Numbered from the stretch's first letter, positions 50,931 through 59,529 are shown. The stretch is DNA of 64,000 nucleotides from JAAYBF01 sp963716445 (GCA_963716445.1 OY970313.1:806001-870000), one strand, 5' to 3'. Translations and numbers: made by a program. Notes: generated by a model from the sequence alone, not told the origin.

Positions 50931-50977
50931 GCGAGGTCGACCTTTCAGACGTATCTCGTCCGAAAGGTCGACCTCAC
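50931..50977. repeat. 47-bp palindrome, copy C (after pspAA)
   Basis: Left arm GAGGTCGACCTTTCAGACG, centre TATCT, right arm CGTCCGAAAGGTCGACCTC. Only the A in CAGACG and one outer base break the pairing. It begins 40 nt after the pspAA stop. Confidence 0.9.
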
Positions 50978-51044
50978 GACAGGCCGAGGAGGGCTTGGCC
51001 GTGGCGCTGATGTCCATGGACCACGCGGCGTGACCGTTCGCAAG

Positions 51045-51050
51045 TAGATT
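51045..51050 (+). promoter_or_regulatory. putative leaderless -10 box (TAGATT)
   Basis: TAGATT lies 7 nt before ATG 51058 of the acyl-CoA dehydrogenase gene. Confidence 0.5.
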
Positions 51051-51057
51051 CCGCGCG

Positions 51058-52278
51058 ATGGACTTCGAGCACAGCGCGCGGGCGCAGGAGCTGCTGGGGC
51101 GCCTCGACGCCTTCATCGAGCGGGAGATCGCGCCGCGCGAGGAGGCCTACCACCGCGAGCTGCTCGAGCTCGCCGATCCGTGGGTCGTGCTGCCGGCGAT
51201 CGAGGAGCTGAAGGGGAAGGCGCGCGCGGAGGGACTGTGGAACCTGTTCCTGCCCGACGAGCAGCTCGGGGCCGGGCTCTCGAACGTCGAGTACGCGCCG
51301 CTCGCCGAGCGGATGGGTCGCTCGCTGATCGCGAGCGAGGCGTTCAACTGCAACGCGCCCGACACGGGCAACATGGAGGTGCTGCTGCACTTCGGCAGCG
51401 ACGAGCAGAAGGAGCGCTGGCTGAAGCCGCTGCTCGCCGGCGAGATCCGCTCGGCGTTCTGCATGACCGAGCCTGACGTCGCCTCCTCCGACGCGACCAA
51501 CATGGAAGCCACCGCGACGCTCGACGGCGACGAGGTCGTCATCGAGGGCAGGAAGTGGTGGAGCACCGGCGTCGGCCACCCCAACTGCGAGGTCCTGATC
51601 TTCATGGGGCTGAGCGATCCCGATGCCGACCGCTACCACCAGCACTCGATGGTGCTGGTGCCGCGCGACACGCCGGGCGTGAAGGTCGAGCGGATGCTGA
51701 CCACGATGGGCTTCCTCGACGCCCCCGGCGGCCACGGGGAGGTGTCGTTCAGCGACGTGCGGGTGCCCAAGGAGGCGGTGATCGGCGGCGTCGGCCAGGC
51801 GTTCTCGATCGCCCAGGCCCGCCTCGGCCCCGGCCGCGTCCACCACTGCATGCGCCTGATCGGCCTCGCCGAGTCGGCGCTCGAGCTGGCCTGCCGCCGC
51901 GCCACCGACCGCGTGGCGTTCGGCAAGCCGATCGCCAACCTCGGCGGCAACCGCGAGCGGATCGCCGACGCGCGGATCGCAATCGACCAGGCGCGGCTGC
52001 TCGTCCTGCACGCGGCGTGGCTGCTCGACGAGGGCTCGCCCGAGGCGATCGGCGCGGTGTCGAAGATCAAGGTGGCCGTGCCGAACATGGCCCAGGACGT
52101 CGTGGACATGGCGATGCAGCTGCACGGCGGCGGCGGCCTGAGCACCGACTTCCCGCTCGCGCCGGCCTGGACGATCGCCCGCGCGCTGCGCCTCGCCGAC
52201 GGCCCCGACGAGGTCCACCGCGGAGTGGTGGCCCGGTTGGAGCTGGCGCGCTACGGCAAGGGCAAGTGGTCGGGCTGA
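51058..52278 (+). CDS. acyl-CoA dehydrogenase (FadE-like, phosphotransferase-linked)
   Basis: A protein of 406 residues. SAFCMTEPDVASSDATNMEA is the FAD/substrate region, followed by VIEGRKWWSTGVGHPNCEVL, PGGHGEVSFSDVRVPKEAVI and, near the end, VVDMAMQLHGGGGLSTDFPL. It is the sort of long-chain acyl-CoA dehydrogenase that in actinobacteria and animals travels with an aminoglycoside-phosphotransferase-like protein (animal ACAD10/11 fuses both). Exactly such a gene starts 8 nt after its stop. Confidence 0.93.
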   Translation: MDFEHSARAQELLGRLDAFIEREIAPREEAYHRELLELADPWVVLPAIEELKGKARAEGLWNLFLPDEQLGAGLSNVEYAPLAERMGRSLIASEAFNCNAPDTGNMEVLLHFGSDEQKERWLKPLLAGEIRSAFCMTEPDVASSDATNMEATATLDGDEVVIEGRKWWSTGVGHPNCEVLIFMGLSDPDADRYHQHSMVLVPRDTPGVKVERMLTTMGFLDAPGGHGEVSFSDVRVPKEAVIGGVGQAFSIAQARLGPGRVHHCMRLIGLAESALELACRRATDRVAFGKPIANLGGNRERIADARIAIDQARLLVLHAAWLLDEGSPEAIGAVSKIKVAVPNMAQDVVDMAMQLHGGGGLSTDFPLAPAWTIARALRLADGPDEVHRGVVARLELARYGKGKWSG

Positions 52279-52285
52279 CGGCCCG

Positions 52286-53425
52286 GTGACCGGCGCGGCT
52301 CAGGCCAGAGGCGACGTGGCGAGCGCCGGCGCCCGCGCCGTCCGCGACGAGGACGCCTTCGACGTCGCCGCCGTCGACGCCTGGCTGCGGCCGCACGCGC
52401 CGGACGTCACCGGTCCGCCTGAGGTGCGCCAGTTCTCCGGCGGCGCCTCGAACCTCACCTACCTCCTGCGCTACCCCGAGCGCGACCTGATCCTGCGCCG
52501 TCCGCCGCCCGGCACCAAGGCCGCCTCGGCGCACGACATGGCCCGCGAGTACCGCGTCCAGGACTCGCTGAGGCCGGCGTTTCGCTACGTCCCGGCGATG
52601 GTCGCCCTCTGCCAGGACCACGGCGTGCTGGGCAGCGACTTCTACGTCATGGAGCGCGTGCCCGGCACGATCCTCCGCAAGGAGATCCCGCGCGACCTCG
52701 GCCTCGATCCCTCGGGCCGCCGTCGCCTCTGCGAGTCGGCGATCGACCGCCTCGTCGACCTCCACCACGTCGACCCCACCGCCGCCGGCCTCGCCGACCT
52801 CGGCAAGGGCCCTGGCTACGTCCGCCGCCAGGTCGAGGGCTGGTCGCGGCGCTACCGCGCCGCCAAGACCTGGAACGTCCCCTCCTTCGAGCGCGTCATG
52901 CGCTGGCTCGACGCAAACCAGCCAGACGACGTCGCCGCATGCGTCATCCACAACGACTTCCGCCTCGACAACCTCGTCCTCGCCCCCGACGATCCCACCG
53001 CCATCGTCGGCGTCCTCGACTGGGAGATGGCCACCATCGGCGATCCGCTGATGGACCTCGGCGGCGCCCTCGCCTACTGGGTCGAGGCCGGCGACGACCG
53101 CCTGATGCACGTCCTGCGCCGCCAGCCGACCCACCTGCCCGGGATGCTCGCCCGCCACCAAGTCGTCGAGCGCTACGCCGAACGCAGCGGACGCCAGGTC
53201 GACCACTGGCCCTTCTACGAGGTCTTCGGCCTCTTCCGCCTCGCCACCATCGCCCAGCAGATCTACTACCGCTACCACCACAAGCAGACCCGCAACCCCG
53301 CCTTCCGCAACTTCTGGCTCGGCGTCGCCTACCTCGACCGCCGCTGCCGCAGGATCATCCGGGGTGAGAGCGACCTTTCGGACGGCATACGTCCGAAAGG
53401 TCGCTCTCACGGCTTCAGAGGGTGA
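52286..53425 (+). CDS. phosphotransferase (APH/ACAD10-type), 3' end made of a palindrome
   Basis: A protein of 379 residues. It contains VRQFSGGASNLTYLL (nucleotide loop), VIHNDFRLDNLVL (Brenner HxDxxxxN motif) and GVLDWEMATIGDPLMDLG. Such enzymes phosphorylate a 4-hydroxyacyl-CoA so the hydroxyl can leave before dehydrogenation, as shown for ACAD10/11. That role here is inferred from the neighbour. The last 20 or so residues are encoded by a 47-bp palindrome that starts at 53364, so the original stop was probably replaced by repeat insertion. The GTG start is 7 nt after the upstream stop. Confidence 0.88.
   Translation: MTGAAQARGDVASAGARAVRDEDAFDVAAVDAWLRPHAPDVTGPPEVRQFSGGASNLTYLLRYPERDLILRRPPPGTKAASAHDMAREYRVQDSLRPAFRYVPAMVALCQDHGVLGSDFYVMERVPGTILRKEIPRDLGLDPSGRRRLCESAIDRLVDLHHVDPTAAGLADLGKGPGYVRRQVEGWSRRYRAAKTWNVPSFERVMRWLDANQPDDVAACVIHNDFRLDNLVLAPDDPTAIVGVLDWEMATIGDPLMDLGGALAYWVEAGDDRLMHVLRRQPTHLPGMLARHQVVERYAERSGRQVDHWPFYEVFGLFRLATIAQQIYYRYHHKQTRNPAFRNFWLGVAYLDRRCRRIIRGESDLSDGIRPKGRSHGFRG
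53364..53410. repeat. 47-bp palindrome, copy D (perfect arms, inside the phosphotransferase 3' end)
   Basis: Arms of 21 bp pair perfectly: GAGAGCGACCTTTCGGACG and CGTCCGAAAGGTCGCTCTC with outer GT/AC around GCATA. Compared with the other copies the outer arm reads GAGAGCGACC instead of GAGGTCGACC, and the opposite arm carries the matching GGTCGCTCTC, so the changes are compensated. The whole element lies in the coding frame of the phosphotransferase. Confidence 0.93.
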
Positions 53426-53440
53426 CGGAGCGAAAACGAG

Positions 53441-54013
53441 CTACAGCGGGATCTGCCAGAGGGGGAACCAGCGGGTGAGCTCGGGCTCGATCGGGAGCTC
53501 GGAGGCGACCTGGGCCTTGAGTCGCATCTCGCGCTCGTTGTCGCGCTGGTGCTCGCCGGGGGCGGGGACGAAGGGGTAGAAGGAGCCGCGCTTGAAGTTG
53601 TAGATCAGGTAGAGCCGCTTGCCCTGCTCCTCGAAGGCGAAGACGGCGGCGAGCAGGCGGTCGCCGTAGCCACCGGCCTGGAGCTCGGTGGAGATCGTGT
53701 TGAGCGAGACGACGAGGTCCTCGAAGTCGGGGTCGCGCAGGACCAGCCAGCGGTAGCCGAACTCGTCGTCGGCGGTCTCGAGGGCCGAGCCCTGCTCCTC
53801 GGCGGTGCCGCGCAGCAGCTCCTCGGCGTCCTTGAGCATCTGGGCGAAGTCGCCGGTCGCGAGCGGCTGGAAGACGATTCCGGCGGCGCCGGCGGCCTTG
53901 ATGCCGAGCGACGTCTCGAGCGTGATGTACGCCGTCGACATCGCGAAGAGGCGGTCCGGCGCGACGCCGGCGAGCTTCTTCTTGCCGCCGAGGATTGCGT
54001 CCAGGAAACCCAC
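53441..54013 (-). CDS. PspA-associated protein PspAB
   Basis: A protein of 190 residues matching the PspAB family: it starts MGFLDAILGGKKKLAGVAPD, then RLFAMSTAYITLETSLGIKA, GYRWLVLRDPDFEDLVVSLN and FKRGSFYPFVPAPG. The GTG start lies 3 nt after the htpX stop. In actinobacteria PspAB occurs with HtpX and the other Psp genes. Its function is not established beyond this link. Confidence 0.85.
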   Translation of the reverse strand: MGFLDAILGGKKKLAGVAPDRLFAMSTAYITLETSLGIKAAGAAGIVFQPLATGDFAQMLKDAEELLRGTAEEQGSALETADDEFGYRWLVLRDPDFEDLVVSLNTISTELQAGGYGDRLLAAVFAFEEQGKRLYLIYNFKRGSFYPFVPAPGEHQRDNEREMRLKAQVASELPIEPELTRWFPLWQIPL

Positions 54014-54016
54014 GCG

Positions 54017-54928
54017 CTAGGCGGCGAGGGTGGCGCCGCCGGCGGCCTGGAGCTGGGCCTCGAGCTGGTTCAGCCGCTCGATCCGCTTCTCCATCGGCGG
54101 GTGCGTGGCGAAGATGCTCTTGAGGCTGTTCTTGGCGCGGGCCGGGATGATGAAGAAGGCGTTGAGCTCCTCGGCCTTGCGCAGGTCCTGGGAGGGGATC
54201 GACTCCATCGCGCCGGAGATCTTCATCAGCGCCGAGCTGAGCGCGCTCGGCCGGCCGGTGATCAGCGCGGCGCCGCGGTCGGCGGAGAACTCGCGGTAGC
54301 GCGAGAGCGCCAGCATCAGGAAGAACGAGAGCGCGTAGACGAGGAACGAGACCGCCAGGATCATCAGCACCGGCGCGCCGCCCTCGTCGTCGTCGCCGCC
54401 GAAGAAGAAGGCGAACTGCATGATCATCGAGGCGACGCTGGCGAAGAAGCTGACGATCGTCATGATCATCACGTCGCGGTTCTTGACGTGGGTGAGCTCG
54501 TGGGCCATGACGCCCTCGAGCTCGCCGGGGGAGAGCCGGCGCATGATGCCGGTCGTCGCGCAGACCGTGGCCTTCTTCTGCGAGCGGCCCATCGCGAAGG
54601 CGTTCGGCACGTCGGTGTCGGCGACGGCGATCTTCGGCTTCGGCAGGTCGGCCTGGATGCAGAGGCGCTCGATCATCGCGTGCAGGCCCGGAGCCTCGTC
54701 GGGGGTGACCTCCTTGGCGCCGACCGATGCGAGCGCGAGCTTGTCCGAGAGGAAGAGCTGCGCCAGCGTCAGGGCGCCGACGACGACGACCATCGTGATC
54801 GCGCCCGCGCCGGCCGCGAACAGCACGCCGACGAACGCGACGTAGAGCAGGCCGAGCAGGAACATCGTGGCCAGCATCCGGATCTGGAGGCCGGTGTCGC
54901 GGCCGAACGAGGTCTTCTGAGTCGCCAT
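54017..54928 (-). CDS. htpX: HtpX-family membrane zinc metalloprotease
   Basis: A protein of 303 residues. Two N-terminal transmembrane helices lie at about 15-60 (LATMFLLGLLYVAFVGVLF and TMVVVVGALTLAQLFL). EGVMAHELTHVKNRDVMI holds the HExxH zinc motif, with the third ligand Glu in SRYREFSADRGAA. A further membrane pair lies between. It degrades misfolded membrane proteins. TAGACT (54936-54941 on this strand) is 7 nt before the ATG. pspAB follows in the same operon. Confidence 0.94.
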   Translation of the reverse strand: MATQKTSFGRDTGLQIRMLATMFLLGLLYVAFVGVLFAAGAGAITMVVVVGALTLAQLFLSDKLALASVGAKEVTPDEAPGLHAMIERLCIQADLPKPKIAVADTDVPNAFAMGRSQKKATVCATTGIMRRLSPGELEGVMAHELTHVKNRDVMIMTIVSFFASVASMIMQFAFFFGGDDDEGGAPVLMILAVSFLVYALSFFLMLALSRYREFSADRGAALITGRPSALSSALMKISGAMESIPSQDLRKAEELNAFFIIPARAKNSLKSIFATHPPMEKRIERLNQLEAQLQAAGGATLAA

Positions 54929-54935
54929 GAGCTGA

Positions 54936-54941
54936 AGTCTA
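54936..54941 (-). promoter_or_regulatory. putative leaderless -10 box (TAGACT) of htpX-pspAB
   Basis: On the minus strand TAGACT lies 7 nt before ATG 54928. Confidence 0.5.
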
Positions 54942-55059
54942 GTGACGGGGTGCACGAACCCTTGCACCCGCCCGGAGCGCCGCCCGGGCCGTGTTACGTT
55001 GGCTCCGTCCCAACGGCCGATTTGCCTGCACACGGCGGCAAACACGCTGCTGTAGGGAC

Positions 55060-56238
55060 ATGCAGGGCCCCTCGGACATGCGCAAGTACTTCTGGATACC
55101 GATCACGCTCGGCCTGGCCGCCTACGTGCTGCTGCCCCTTCCCGGGCAGTCGGCGCCGCTGTCGGACCGGATCGAGGCCAAGCGCGCCCAGGTCGAGGAG
55201 AAGAAGCAGCGCGAAGGAGTGCTGACCCAGACGATCAGCGGCTTCAACACCCGCATCCAGGGGCTGCAGGGCGAGATCGGCAGCACACAGCGCCGGCTCG
55301 GCGTCGTCCAGGGCGAGCTCGACGTCCGCCGTGACGAGCTGCAGCGCGTCCGTGACGATCTCGAGGTGGCGCGCGACAAGCTCGCTCGCGCGCGCAAGCG
55401 GCTGGCGCTGTCTCGAACCGCGCTCGCCGAGCGGCTCGTCGAGCTCTACAAGTCCGACCGCCCCGACGCCCTGACCGTCGTGCTCGAGGCCGACGGCTTC
55501 TCCGACCTGCTCGACCGCACCGAGTTCCTCGAGCGGATCTCCGACCAGGATCGCGCCGTCGTCACGCGCGTGCGCGTGCTCAAGCAGCGGTTCGAGCGCC
55601 AGGAGCGGACGCTCGCGTCGCTCGAGCAGGAGAAGGAGCGGATCGCCGTCGCGGTCCTGCGCCAGCGCGACGAGATCGCCGCCGCGCGCGACCGCCTCGC
55701 CTCCAAGCAGGGCGAGCTGCGGCTGGCCCGCAACGACCGTTCGAGCACCCTCAGGCAGGTGCGCGCCAGCCGCTCCGAGCTGGAGGGCGACCTCCAGAAG
55801 CTCGAGGCGGCCCAGGCACGCGTCACCGGCCAGCTACAGGGCAACCTCCCCGCCGGGCCGATCAAGCACGGCACCGGTCAGCTCGTCTGGCCCGTCAACG
55901 GCCCGGTCGTCTCGCCGTTCGGGATGCGCTGGGGGCGCCTGCACGCCGGCGTCGACATCGCCGTGCCGTCCGGGACGCCGATCCGCGCCGCCGACGGAGG
56001 CACCGTCGTGCTGCTCGGCTCCGTGTCGGGCTACGGCAACTACACCTGCGTCCAGCACACCGGCTCGCTGTCCACCTGCTACGCCCACCAGTCCGGCTAC
56101 GCCACCTCACAGGGCGCGTCGGTCACGCAGGGCCAGGTGATCGGCTACGTCGGCTGCACCGGACACTGCTTCGGCGACCACCTGCACTTCGAGACGCGCG
56201 TCAACGGTTCGCCCGTCGACCCCCTCGGCTACCTCTAA
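55060..56238 (+). CDS. M23-family peptidase with coiled-coil (EnvC-like)
   Basis: A protein of 392 residues. A membrane anchor or signal (MRKYFWIPITLGLAAYVLLP) is followed by a long coiled coil (about 30-260), then a LytM/M23 domain with GRLHAGVDIAVPSGTPIRAA (HxxxD) and CTGHCFGDHLHFETRVNGS (HxH), so the zinc ligands are intact. It cleaves peptidoglycan cross-links or activates amidases. ATG 55060 and ATG 55078 are both usable starts. The 131-bp gap before it contains TTGCAC and TACGTT, but the spacing is not promoter-like. Confidence 0.9.
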   Translation: MQGPSDMRKYFWIPITLGLAAYVLLPLPGQSAPLSDRIEAKRAQVEEKKQREGVLTQTISGFNTRIQGLQGEIGSTQRRLGVVQGELDVRRDELQRVRDDLEVARDKLARARKRLALSRTALAERLVELYKSDRPDALTVVLEADGFSDLLDRTEFLERISDQDRAVVTRVRVLKQRFERQERTLASLEQEKERIAVAVLRQRDEIAAARDRLASKQGELRLARNDRSSTLRQVRASRSELEGDLQKLEAAQARVTGQLQGNLPAGPIKHGTGQLVWPVNGPVVSPFGMRWGRLHAGVDIAVPSGTPIRAADGGTVVLLGSVSGYGNYTCVQHTGSLSTCYAHQSGYATSQGASVTQGQVIGYVGCTGHCFGDHLHFETRVNGSPVDPLGYL

Positions 56239-56336
56239 GCGCTCCGGACGCCGCCCGACGGCGTCGCCGGGGCCTTGCGGACCGCGTCCGCCGCAGGCCC
56301 TGCCTCCTCGCCGGTCGGCCGCCCGGCCTCCCCTAC

Positions 56337-56342
56337 TAGTCT
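56337..56342 (+). promoter_or_regulatory. putative leaderless -10 box (TAGTCT) of lgt
   Basis: TAGTCT lies 7 nt before GTG 56350. Confidence 0.5.
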
Positions 56343-56349
56343 GCTGCCA

Positions 56350-57111
56350 GTGCTCCCGGAGATCCATCTCGGACCGCTGACGCTGCAGACCTTCGGGATC
56401 TGCTTCGCGCTCGGCTTCCTCGCCGCGGGGGCGCTGATCGCGCGGCGGCTGGAGGAGCTCGGCAGGCCGCGCGACTGGGCGTACGAGATGGCGTTCGCCG
56501 CGCTGGTCGGGGGAGTCGTCGGCTCGCGGCTCGACTACGTGCTCCAGAACTGGGACAGCGCCTCCGACGACCTCTTCGGCAGCCTCTTCGGCGGGACCGG
56601 CCTCGTCTGGCTCGGCGGCGTGGTCGGCGGGGCGATCGGCGTGATCCTCTGGGCGCGCTGGCGCGGCTTCCTCGAGGCGCGGATGTTCGACATGGCGGCC
56701 CCCGCGCTCGCGCTCGGCTACGCGATCGGGCGCGTCGGCTGCCAGCTCTCCGGCGACGGCGACTACGGCCGGGCGACCGACATGCCGTGGGGCATGGCCT
56801 ACCCCGAGGGGACCGTGCGAACGCTCGAGGAGGTCCACCCGACGCCCGTCTTCGAGACGCTCGCGATGGGGCTCGTCGCGCTCCTGCTCTGGCAGCTGCG
56901 CGACCGCCTCCGTCCCGGCGGCGTGTTCGCTCTCTACCTCGTCCTGGCCGGCGTCGAGCGGCTGCTGATCGAGTTCATCCGCCGCAACGAGGACGTGCTG
57001 ATCGGCCTCACCGAGGCCCAGCTCATCAGCGTCGCGATGGTCGCGGGCGGGCTCTACTGGCTCGCGCGGCTGCGCAGCAGGCCGCCCGCCGCGGCGGCAC
57101 GCCCGGCCTGA
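56350..57111 (+). CDS. lgt: prolipoprotein diacylglyceryl transferase
   Basis: A protein of 253 residues with about seven membrane helices. Motifs include VGGVVGSRLDYVLQNWD, YAIGRVGCQLSGDGDYGRAT (the Lgt signature GRxGxxxxGDxxG in modified form) and YLVLAGVERLLIEFIRRNE. It adds diacylglycerol to the lipobox Cys, and the lipoprotein at 45724 is a probable substrate. Its 3' end overlaps the convergent ABC permease gene by 58 bp. Confidence 0.93.
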   Translation: MLPEIHLGPLTLQTFGICFALGFLAAGALIARRLEELGRPRDWAYEMAFAALVGGVVGSRLDYVLQNWDSASDDLFGSLFGGTGLVWLGGVVGGAIGVILWARWRGFLEARMFDMAAPALALGYAIGRVGCQLSGDGDYGRATDMPWGMAYPEGTVRTLEEVHPTPVFETLAMGLVALLLWQLRDRLRPGGVFALYLVLAGVERLLIEFIRRNEDVLIGLTEAQLISVAMVAGGLYWLARLRSRPPAAAARPA

Positions 57112-57908
57112 CGCGGCGGCAGCGCCGCCCCGGCGCCCGCCGCGAGGCAGAGCGCGAGCGCGACCGAGGCGCCCGCCGCGCTGCCGAACGCGTGCGACGC
57201 GTAGATGCCCGCCGTGCCGGCGACGCTCGCGATCGCGCTCGCGGCGACCATCGCCCGCACCGGCGAGTCGACGTGGCGACGGACGGCGACCGCCGGCGCG
57301 ACGAGCACCGCCAGCACGAGCAGGCTGCCGAGGCCCTGGACCGCGACCGCCAGGGAGGTCGCGAGCAGCCCGAGCAGCGCGAGCCGGACGGCGGTCGGGT
57401 CGACGCCCAGCGAGCGGGCGCTCGCCGCGTCGAGCGCCACCGCGCTCAGCGGGCGGTGCAGCGCGACCAGCGCGCCGCCGCCGAGCAGCGCGAGCGCGCC
57501 GGCGGCGATCAGGTCGCCGTCGGTGACGCCGAGCGGATCGCCGAACAGCAGCTCCTCGAGCCGCGCCGGGGCGTCCGGGGCCAGCGCGAGCAGGCCGCCG
57601 AGCCCGAGCATGCCGGTGACCGCGACGGCCGTCGCGGTGTCCGCCCCGATGCGCGGGTCGCGCCCGGCGACGCCGATCACCAGCGCGGCGACAGCGACGC
57701 CCGCCAGCCCCCCGAGCAGCAGCGGCAGGCCGGCCAGCGCGGCGACCACGAGGCCCGGGAGCAGCCCGTGGGCGAGCGACTCCGCGGGGTAGCTGAGCCG
57801 GAAGCTGGTGACCCAGAACCCGAGCGCGCCGCAGAACCCGCCGAGCAGCGCCACCTCGAGCAGCGCGCGGCGCTCGATCCCCGACTGCAGCGGCTCGAGC
57901 AGGTCCAT
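57054..57908 (-). CDS. zinc/manganese-type ABC transporter permease (second permease)
   Basis: A protein of 284 residues with about eight hydrophobic helices, in the ABC-3 (ZnuB/MntB) family: LLEVALLGGFCGALGFWVTS, then FRLSYPAESLAHGLLPGLVV and VQGLGSLLVLAVLVAPAVAV. Its ATG overlaps the ATPase stop by one base (TGATG). The last 19 codons lie over the end of lgt on the other strand. Together with the first permease it could form a heterodimeric channel as in TroCD-type systems. Confidence 0.88.
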   Translation of the reverse strand: MDLLEPLQSGIERRALLEVALLGGFCGALGFWVTSFRLSYPAESLAHGLLPGLVVAALAGLPLLLGGLAGVAVAALVIGVAGRDPRIGADTATAVAVTGMLGLGGLLALAPDAPARLEELLFGDPLGVTDGDLIAAGALALLGGGALVALHRPLSAVALDAASARSLGVDPTAVRLALLGLLATSLAVAVQGLGSLLVLAVLVAPAVAVRRHVDSPVRAMVAASAIASVAGTAGIYASHAFGSAAGASVALALCLAAGAGAALPPRQAGRAAAAGGLLRSRASQ

Positions 57909-58660
57909 CAGTGGGCGTGGTGCTGGACGGTCACGGCGCGCACGGGCCCGTCCGCGCCGTCCTCGAGCACGACGATCTCGCTGCCATAGGTCTGCTCGAG
58001 GACCTCGCGCGTGAGCGTCGCGGACGGCTCGCCGAAGGCGACCTGGCGGCCGTTGAGGCACAGCACGCGGTCGAAGCCGCGCGCGCTGTCGACGTCGTGG
58101 GTCGAGACCAGCAGCGTGCGGCCCTCGCCGCGCAGCTCGGCGAACAGCGCGTCGATCCGCTCGGCGCTGACCGGATCGACTCCCGCGAGCGGCTCGTCGA
58201 GCAGCAGCACGGCGGCGTCCTGCACGAGCGCGCGCGCGAGCAGCACGCGCTGACGCTGTCCCCCGGACAGCTCGCCGAAGCGGACGTCGGCGAGGTCGCC
58301 GAGCCCGACGCGGTCGAGCGCCGCGCGCGACGAGGCGCGTTGCGCGCGCCGCGCGGGCAGCCACCAGCGGCCGCTCGCCAGCGAGCCCATCAGCGCGACG
58401 TCGAGCGCGCTGACGGGGAAGTCGAGGCGCGTCCGCTCGGTCTGGGCGAGGTAAGCGGGGCGTCCGTCCACCGCGATCGAGCCGCGCAGCGGGACCAGCT
58501 CGCGCGTGAGCGCGCGCAGCAGCGTCGTCTTGCCGCCTCCATTGGGGCCGAGGACGCACAGCGAGTTGCCAGCCGGCAGCGAGAACCGGATCCCGTCGAG
58601 CACCGGCGCCCCGCCGTAGGAGAGCGCGAGGCCGTCGGCGGCGACGGCCGGCGCGGTCAT
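57908..58660 (-). CDS. ABC transporter ATPase, zinc/manganese type
   Basis: A protein of 250 residues. Walker A GPNGGGKTTLLRAL, signature FGELSGGQRQRVLLARALVQ, Walker B AVLLLDEPLAGVDPVSAERI and STHDVDSARGF as the switch region. It energises import of a divalent metal by the flanking permeases. It overlaps both neighbours, so the three genes form one operon. No solute-binding protein gene is present in the window, so the binding component is encoded elsewhere or is missing. Confidence 0.94.
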   Translation of the reverse strand: MTAPAVAADGLALSYGGAPVLDGIRFSLPAGNSLCVLGPNGGGKTTLLRALTRELVPLRGSIAVDGRPAYLAQTERTRLDFPVSALDVALMGSLASGRWWLPARRAQRASSRAALDRVGLGDLADVRFGELSGGQRQRVLLARALVQDAAVLLLDEPLAGVDPVSAERIDALFAELRGEGRTLLVSTHDVDSARGFDRVLCLNGRQVAFGEPSATLTREVLEQTYGSEIVVLEDGADGPVRAVTVQHHAH

Positions 58661-59523
58661 GCGGCCTCCGCGACGGCCGGGCGGGCGGCGGCGAGACGAC
58701 CGGCCGCGCGCGTTCCCGCGGCCGCCGCGTAGAGCGCGGCGCCGACGACCGCGACCGCCGGACCGGGCGGCACGTCGGCCCACAGCGACAGATAGAGCCC
58801 GCAGATCCCTTGGACGAGGGCGACGGCCACCGAGGCGCGCAGCAGTCCGCCGACGCTGACCGACAGCAGCGTGGCGGTCGCCGCCGGCACGACGAACAGC
58901 GACGTGACGAGCAGCGCTCCGACGGCCGGCAGCGCCGCGACCACGGCGGCCGCCACCAGGCCGAGCAGCAGCAGGTCGGCGGCCCGCGCGGGCGCGCCGA
59001 GCCGCGCCGCGGCGGCCGGATCGAAGCCGGACGCCGTCCACGCGCGCCCGAGCAGCACGGTCGCCGTCAGCGCGAGCGCGGCGGCCGCGCCGGCGATCCA
59101 CAGGTCCTTAGCGCCGAGCCCGATCGCCGTGCCGAACAGCAGCCGGTCGACGGCGGCGCCCGACTCGAAGACGTCGCTTGCGAGCACGACTCCGAGCGCG
59201 AGCAGGAACACCAGCGCCAGCGCGGTGGCGACGTCTCCGGGGTCGCGCCCGGCGCGGCCCGCGCGCTCGACGCCGGCCGCGTAGGCGAGCGCGACGGCGA
59301 GGGCCGCCAACGCGGCGCTGAAGCCGGTCGCGTCGGCCACGACGAGGCCGGGGAAGGTGGCTGTTCCGGTCGCGTGCGCGAAGAAGGCGAGCCGGCGCAG
59401 CACGATCCAGGCGCCGAGCAGACCGCCCGCGACGGCGAGCAGCGCCAGCTCGAGCAGGGCCGTCCGCATGTAGGGCAACTCGACCAGCTCGAGCGGCGAG
59501 GGCAGTGAAGCGAGAGCGCTCAC
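58657..59523 (-). CDS. zinc/manganese-type ABC transporter permease (first permease)
   Basis: A protein of 288 residues in the ABC-3 family: LGAWIVLRRLAFFAHATGTA, TFPGLVVADATGFSAALAAL and LPAVGALLVTSLFVVPAATA. The start is chosen as GTG 59523 because TACATT (59530-59535) is 6 nt upstream. An ATG 59547 further upstream lies inside the operator and is less likely. A Zur-like palindrome directly precedes the -10 box. The stop overlaps the ATPase ATG by 4 nt. Confidence 0.88.
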   Translation of the reverse strand: MSALASLPSPLELVELPYMRTALLELALLAVAGGLLGAWIVLRRLAFFAHATGTATFPGLVVADATGFSAALAALAVALAYAAGVERAGRAGRDPGDVATALALVFLLALGVVLASDVFESGAAVDRLLFGTAIGLGAKDLWIAGAAAALALTATVLLGRAWTASGFDPAAAARLGAPARAADLLLLGLVAAAVVAALPAVGALLVTSLFVVPAATATLLSVSVGGLLRASVAVALVQGICGLYLSLWADVPPGPAVAVVGAALYAAAAGTRAAGRLAAARPAVAEAA

Positions 59524-59529
59524 AGCGCA

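Noticed and set aside
54929..55059. Searched for a c-di-AMP (ydaO-type) riboswitch before the M23 peptidase gene
   Set aside because: The gap is only 131 bp and lacks recognisable conserved motifs.
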